Of a stretch of DNA of 64,000 nt, positions 61,125-64,000 are shown piece by piece. Each line of letters begins with the position of its first letter. Positions within the stretch are counted from its first letter, which is position 1. The position numbers and the translations under genes are program-made. The notes under the pieces were generated by a model. That model had not been told where the DNA came from. It saw only the letters and a list, made by a program, of their open reading frames with translations, and made no database searches. Source of the DNA: Pseudoneobacillus rhizosphaerae (GTDB taxonomy: Bacteria > Bacillota > Bacilli > Bacillales > Cytobacillaceae); contig NZ_CAKJTG010000007.1 of NCBI RefSeq assembly GCF_917563885.1, positions 18,398 to 82,397 on the forward strand, written 5' to 3'.

Positions 61125-61460
61125 ATGATTGGATTAAGAATTAAATATTTTCGAGAAAAGAAAAATTATTCCCTTACAGAGCTAGCGAAAAGATCAGGGG
61201 TTTCAAAATCATATCTTAGTCAAATCGAAAGAAATTTACAGATTAATCCTTCCTTACAACTCCTTTCCAAGCTGGCTAAAAGCCTAGAATGTTCTGTGGA
61301 TGATTTATTAGGACATGATAACGAACAAGTAGCTATTAAAGAATATCTTGATCCTGATTGGACTGTTCTTGTTAAAGAAGCTATTGTTGAAGGTTTGAGT
61401 AAAGAGGAATTTAAGGAATTAAGTGAATTTATTCGATATAGAAATTTAAAAACAAAATAA
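61125..61460 (+). CDS. SinR-like XRE-family regulator (tapA locus)
   Basis: A 111-residue protein: helix-turn-helix LAKRSGVSKSYLSQIERN, linker CSVDDLLGHDNEQ and SinI-type dimerisation helices (LDPDWTVLVKEAIVEGLSKE, EFKELSEFIRYR). AAGGAG precedes the ATG. It is divergent from the tapA-like operon with shared operators between them, the same relative position SinR controls in B. subtilis. The class D sortase follows 64 bp downstream and may be cotranscribed. Confidence 0.88.
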   Translation: MIGLRIKYFREKKNYSLTELAKRSGVSKSYLSQIERNLQINPSLQLLSKLAKSLECSVDDLLGHDNEQVAIKEYLDPDWTVLVKEAIVEGLSKEEFKELSEFIRYRNLKTK

Positions 61461-61524
61461 CTCTAATATTCAAATCGTGAAAATTAGAAACTAAATATCT
61501 TATGAGAAAGTAGGTAAAACCTAT

Positions 61525-62106
61525 TTGAAACTTTTTACAATAGTTCTTGTTTTAACTGGAGTGTTATTTATTGCAATAGGAAGCATACAATATACACATA
61601 CCTACATTTCGCAAAAAAGGAATTTAAAAGAAGCTTATCAAATTATTAAAAAGTCTGATCAAGTAAAGTTGAACGAAACTTTAACTGAACAGCAACCTTT
61701 AACAGGAGATATTGTTGGTATTTTAAAATTCCCAAGCTTAAAAGAAGAACTGCCCATCATTGAAGGTACGGATGAAGATGATTTAGAGAAAGGTGTTGGT
61801 CATTTCAAAGGCTCTTCCTTTCCGAATGAAAAGGGGCAGATTGTCTTATCCGGGCATCGTGATACGGTTTTTCGCAGATTAGGTGAGTTGAAATTAGGGG
61901 ATATCTTAAAAATTGCAACTTCAAATGGAACATTTTCTTATATAATAACAAACACACAAATCGTTAAAGCATCTGACCGAAGTATTATTACGTTACAGAA
62001 AGAAGAGGAAATTCTAACCTTGACTACTTGTTATCCATTCTCATTTGTTGGAAATGCACCTGATCGGTATATTATTACTGGTAAGCCTGTGGATAGACCT
62101 AAATAA
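61525..62106 (+). CDS. Class D sortase
   Basis: A 193-residue membrane-anchored transpeptidase with an N-terminal helix (residues 4-27). It has the sortase core with catalytic His in VLSGHRDTVFRRLGEL, Cys in LTLTTCYPF and Arg in DRYIITGKP. The TLTTCYP context and the small size fit class D, which recognises LPxTA-type signals. The start is the TTG at 61525; a weak AGGTAAAA precedes it. The adjacent convergent gene encodes an exported protein ending in LPETA plus helix plus basic tail, a fitting substrate. Confidence 0.87.
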   Translation: MKLFTIVLVLTGVLFIAIGSIQYTHTYISQKRNLKEAYQIIKKSDQVKLNETLTEQQPLTGDIVGILKFPSLKEELPIIEGTDEDDLEKGVGHFKGSSFPNEKGQIVLSGHRDTVFRRLGELKLGDILKIATSNGTFSYIITNTQIVKASDRSIITLQKEEEILTLTTCYPFSFVGNAPDRYIITGKPVDRPK

Positions 62107-62247
62107 TTAATCCTACCTTTTGTGAAAAGAGCAGGATTTACTATTTAGGTCTTTTTATGTTCAATTTCTATTTAACAGATTTACTCCAAGTTTACTTTCA
62201 GCCTTCTTGGACATAAGAAGACCAACAGTAAATTTTACTACTCTTGG

Positions 62248-62949
62248 TCACAGTAATTTACTATATTTTTTTCTTTTACGGTAATGGTTAATGGACAAAC
62301 CAACAAGAATCAATAGTATCCCAACTACTACGAAATTATACATATTAGTTGCTGTTTCAGGCAAAATTTGCCCGTCAACTGGATCATTTTTCAGATCATC
62401 TTTATCAATCGGTCGTGGCGGTTTAATGTCATCTGGGTCTGGATCTGGGTCTGGGTCTGGATCTGGGTCTGGGTCTGGATTTAAGGAGCCTTCAGCAATA
62501 AACTTAAACTCCACTTCAAAGCCTAGTCCTTGGTATTCGTTCCCTAACTCAAATGGAAATTCAACACGGAATAGTAAATCTTCTTGATAAAGTGACTTTA
62601 AGAATCTAGGTGTTAATCCTTGGAAGTCCTTTAGTTTGCCATCAAACAGAATACTACTACTTGAATCCTGTACTTTTAATAAAAATTCATTATAAAGCTT
62701 TTTAGAGCCACTTTTGAAATAAGCGATAGTATTATAGGTGAAATCTTGTCTCCCTCGATTTTGAATCGTTAATATTTTATTAGACCAATCACCTGGCTTC
62801 AAATTATTTAGCCGAAACAAGAAAGTATCTGGATCTGCATTAATATCTACTTCTTGATTATCAGCTGCAAATCCTAATTCTGCAGGGTAAATAAAAAGGA
62901 GTACAACTAATAAAAAAATAAATCCCTTTGAAATTTTTTTGTGTACCAT
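62248..62949 (-). CDS. TasA-like domain protein with LPETA cell-wall sorting signal
   Basis: The ATG at 62949 (MVHKKISKGFIF) is chosen because AGGAGAGGAGTG lies before it; about 233 residues. Signal peptide to about residue 29 (ending LGFAAD). Residues about 30-150 look like a divergent TasA/CalY domain: FRLNNLKPGDWSNKILTIQ and FELGNEYQGLGFEVEFKFIA. Then come a (DP)n linker, and LPETA, a transmembrane helix and the basic tail HYRKRKKYSKLL. It should be covalently linked to peptidoglycan by the class D sortase next door, and could serve as wall anchor for TasA-type fibres. The DP linker is encoded by a tandem repeat near 62431-62482. Confidence 0.82.
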   Translation of the reverse strand: MVHKKISKGFIFLLVVLLFIYPAELGFAADNQEVDINADPDTFLFRLNNLKPGDWSNKILTIQNRGRQDFTYNTIAYFKSGSKKLYNEFLLKVQDSSSSILFDGKLKDFQGLTPRFLKSLYQEDLLFRVEFPFELGNEYQGLGFEVEFKFIAEGSLNPDPDPDPDPDPDPDPDDIKPPRPIDKDDLKNDPVDGQILPETATNMYNFVVVGILLILVGLSINHYRKRKKYSKLL

Positions 62950-63043
62950 AGACACTCCTCTCCTATAGGAACTTGAAACATGTGGTTTAGAAAAAAGAAA
63001 CTCCATCTAAAGCTACTTCTTTACTAAGATAATTATCACATCT

Positions 63044-63213
63044 AATTTGTTCTTTTTATCGAACCCTCAAATTGATTATATGACATGAATTTAAATTTAA
63101 AAACAAAATTTGTTCATTTCTTATATTTATGAAACATCTTTTCGGTCGTATTCTAGCTATATCTCATTGTTTCTGACTTTTTCATTCAAAACATTATGTT
63201 CTTTATAATGAAA
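63044..63213. promoter_or_regulatory. Shared promoter module, copy 4, without a SinR-like gene
   Basis: GTTCTTTTTATCGAAC (63049-63064), gattatatgacatg, and GTTCTTTATAATGAAA (63198-63213). It is upstream of the LPETA protein on the minus strand. On the plus strand, where copies 1-3 have a SinR-like gene, nothing remains. The rest of 62950-63355 holds nothing else I can name. Confidence 0.7.
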
Positions 63214-63355
63214 TTACTACTTATTAACAGTGACTATATACATACAAATGAGAGCTGACTTTTAGAAATCAACTCTCCATTTCGTTATTAACATAATCAA
63301 TTTCCACCTAAGATTTATTGCTTAAAAATTCCAAATACTTCTAACCAGTATACTG

Positions 63356-63526
63356 TCAGTTTTCAAACCTCTGCACAAAGTTGCAGCCAGAGCACGCCTT
63401 TCCGATGACTTTCTTTGTTTCTTTATCTTCATAATAGATTTCATCAAAGCCGCAAACAGAACATTCAATAACGTGAAAGATATTACGTGGTCCAAAAAAA
63501 GCATCTAATAAGGAATTAAAATACAC
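63356..63526 (-). CDS. Small zinc-ribbon protein, 56 residues
   Basis: A GTG start at 63526 with AAGAGGTG upstream. The product contains FHVIECSVCGFDEIYYED and GKACSGCNFVQRFEN: two CxxC pairs about 20 residues apart, a typical zinc ribbon. An overlapping frame on the same strand (63322-63504) lacks such a pattern and is rejected. Probably a small metal-binding protein; the role is unknown. Confidence 0.65.
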   Translation of the reverse strand: MYFNSLLDAFFGPRNIFHVIECSVCGFDEIYYEDKETKKVIGKACSGCNFVQRFEN

Positions 63527-63763
63527 GTCTTCACCTCTTAAAGTGGTTTACTATATTCTAAATATATAAATAGTAGAGTGTGAAGATAGGCGAAGTTTGT
63601 CAGAGTTACTATAAATTATTTCGACAGAATTTTCTGTCACACCAAAACTTCTTTTTAGTTACTTTCTCCATTTCATGTCTGTAGGTTGAAACCCTCATCT
63701 TTCTTACGTTGCCTTCTTCCCCCTTTTCAACGATACCCTAACAATCCTAAAAAAATCCCCAGC

Positions 63764-63946
63764 TAAATTAAGCGCAGTGGAGGGGGGAAATATAGGAGCA
63801 AATGGGATTTATGATTTAGGTACAGTGGATTATAATGGTGTCTATAAATTCGTGGAAGTGGATACGAATCGTTGATAGAGGCAGTACCAGGTCACATCTA
63901 TATGATTAAATTGGCTGATGGCAACAAGTCACCTATACTTGTGTAA
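63764..63946 (+). pseudogene. Remnant of the C-terminal end of a larger protein, frameshifted
   Basis: The plus strand reads KLSAVEGGNIGANGIYDLG and YNGVYKFVEVDTNR, then a TGA. One frame over it continues SLIEAVPGHIYMIKLADGNK and ends at a TAA (63946). The two pieces form one sensible protein end if one base is lost near 63875, so this is a decayed gene. The source family is unknown. A start and ribosome binding site are absent. Confidence 0.6.
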
Positions 63947-63959
63947 GAGATTTAAATAT

Positions 63960-63983
63960 GAAGCGTGGGGACGACTCTCATGC
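63960..63983 (+). repeat. REP-like fragment
   Basis: gaagcgtggggacgactctc, then atgcc: a half copy of the dispersed GAAGCATGAGAACCGTCCCC hairpin family, 13 bp after the remnant at 63764-63946. Confidence 0.6.
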
Positions 63984-64000
63984 CTTACGAGTGGGAGCAC

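Noticed and set aside
62431-62482. Microsatellite or hypervariable noncoding repeat
   Set aside because: It is in frame and encodes the Asp-Pro linker before the sorting signal of the LPETA protein.
63322-63504. 60-residue minus-strand open frame
   Set aside because: A different frame at 63356-63526 has a proper ribosome binding site and two CxxC pairs; this one has neither.

Overview
The window reads as chromosome of a low-GC, Gram-positive, endospore-former-type bacterium of the family Bacillaceae. The evidence is strong AGGAGG-type ribosome binding sites, a tapA-sipW-tasA biofilm operon with several SinR/SinI-type regulators, a yclNOPQ-type siderophore transporter behind a Fur box, an AzgA-type purine permease, a Crp/Fnr regulator, a DUF805 protein and an S-layer-homology giant protein. 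The species cannot be named from the sequence alone. No rRNA, tRNA, CRISPR array, prophage or complete insertion sequence was seen.

Layout. 1-438: a noncoding composite element with two arrays of 21-bp units. 439-8185 (minus): a catabolic operon with a ROK regulator, uridine phosphorylase, a complete ECF transporter (two ATPases, S component, EcfT), xylulokinase and a GH172/DUF2961 protein. 8.2-13.6 kb: an MFS exporter flanked by ~125-bp direct repeats, a purine permease, a Crp-type regulator, DeoD and a DUF805 protein. 13.8-15.1 kb: a secreted subtilase. 15.1-16.0 kb: noncoding DNA with REP-like hairpins, one 21-bp array, a terminator and a second copy of the composite element. 16.0-27.7 kb (minus): a four-gene operon of a vWA membrane protein, a tubulin/FtsZ-like GTPase, a coiled-coil membrane protein and a very large membrane protein ending in a LIM-like/DA1-type zincin. 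I think this is the least characterised system here.

28.1-34.8 kb: a GNAT-like protein with a ten-helix GGDEF-EAL protein, a serine hydrolase, a DUF3895-like protein and a secreted beta-propeller. 35.0-38.7 kb: Fur-controlled siderophore uptake. 38.9-39.6 kb: a broken histidine kinase and a small ORF. 40.1-48.6 kb: a ~2,800-residue surface protein with SLH domains.

48.9-63.5 kb is a biofilm-matrix island. A c-di-GMP-I riboswitch lies directly in front of a SinI-like antirepressor, followed by SinR-like regulators (three intact, one broken, plus a broken SinI). It also holds two tandemly duplicated coiled-coil secreted proteins, a coiled-coil/signal-peptidase cluster, tapA-sipW-tasA with a second TasA-like protein, and a class D sortase next to an LPETA-anchored TasA-like protein. 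A recurring 16-bp palindrome (GTTC-N8-GAAC) lies in front of the SinR-like genes and probably ties the island into one regulon. The GGDEF-EAL enzyme at 28.7 kb and the riboswitch at 48.9 kb suggest that c-di-GMP, SinI and SinR together control matrix production in this organism.
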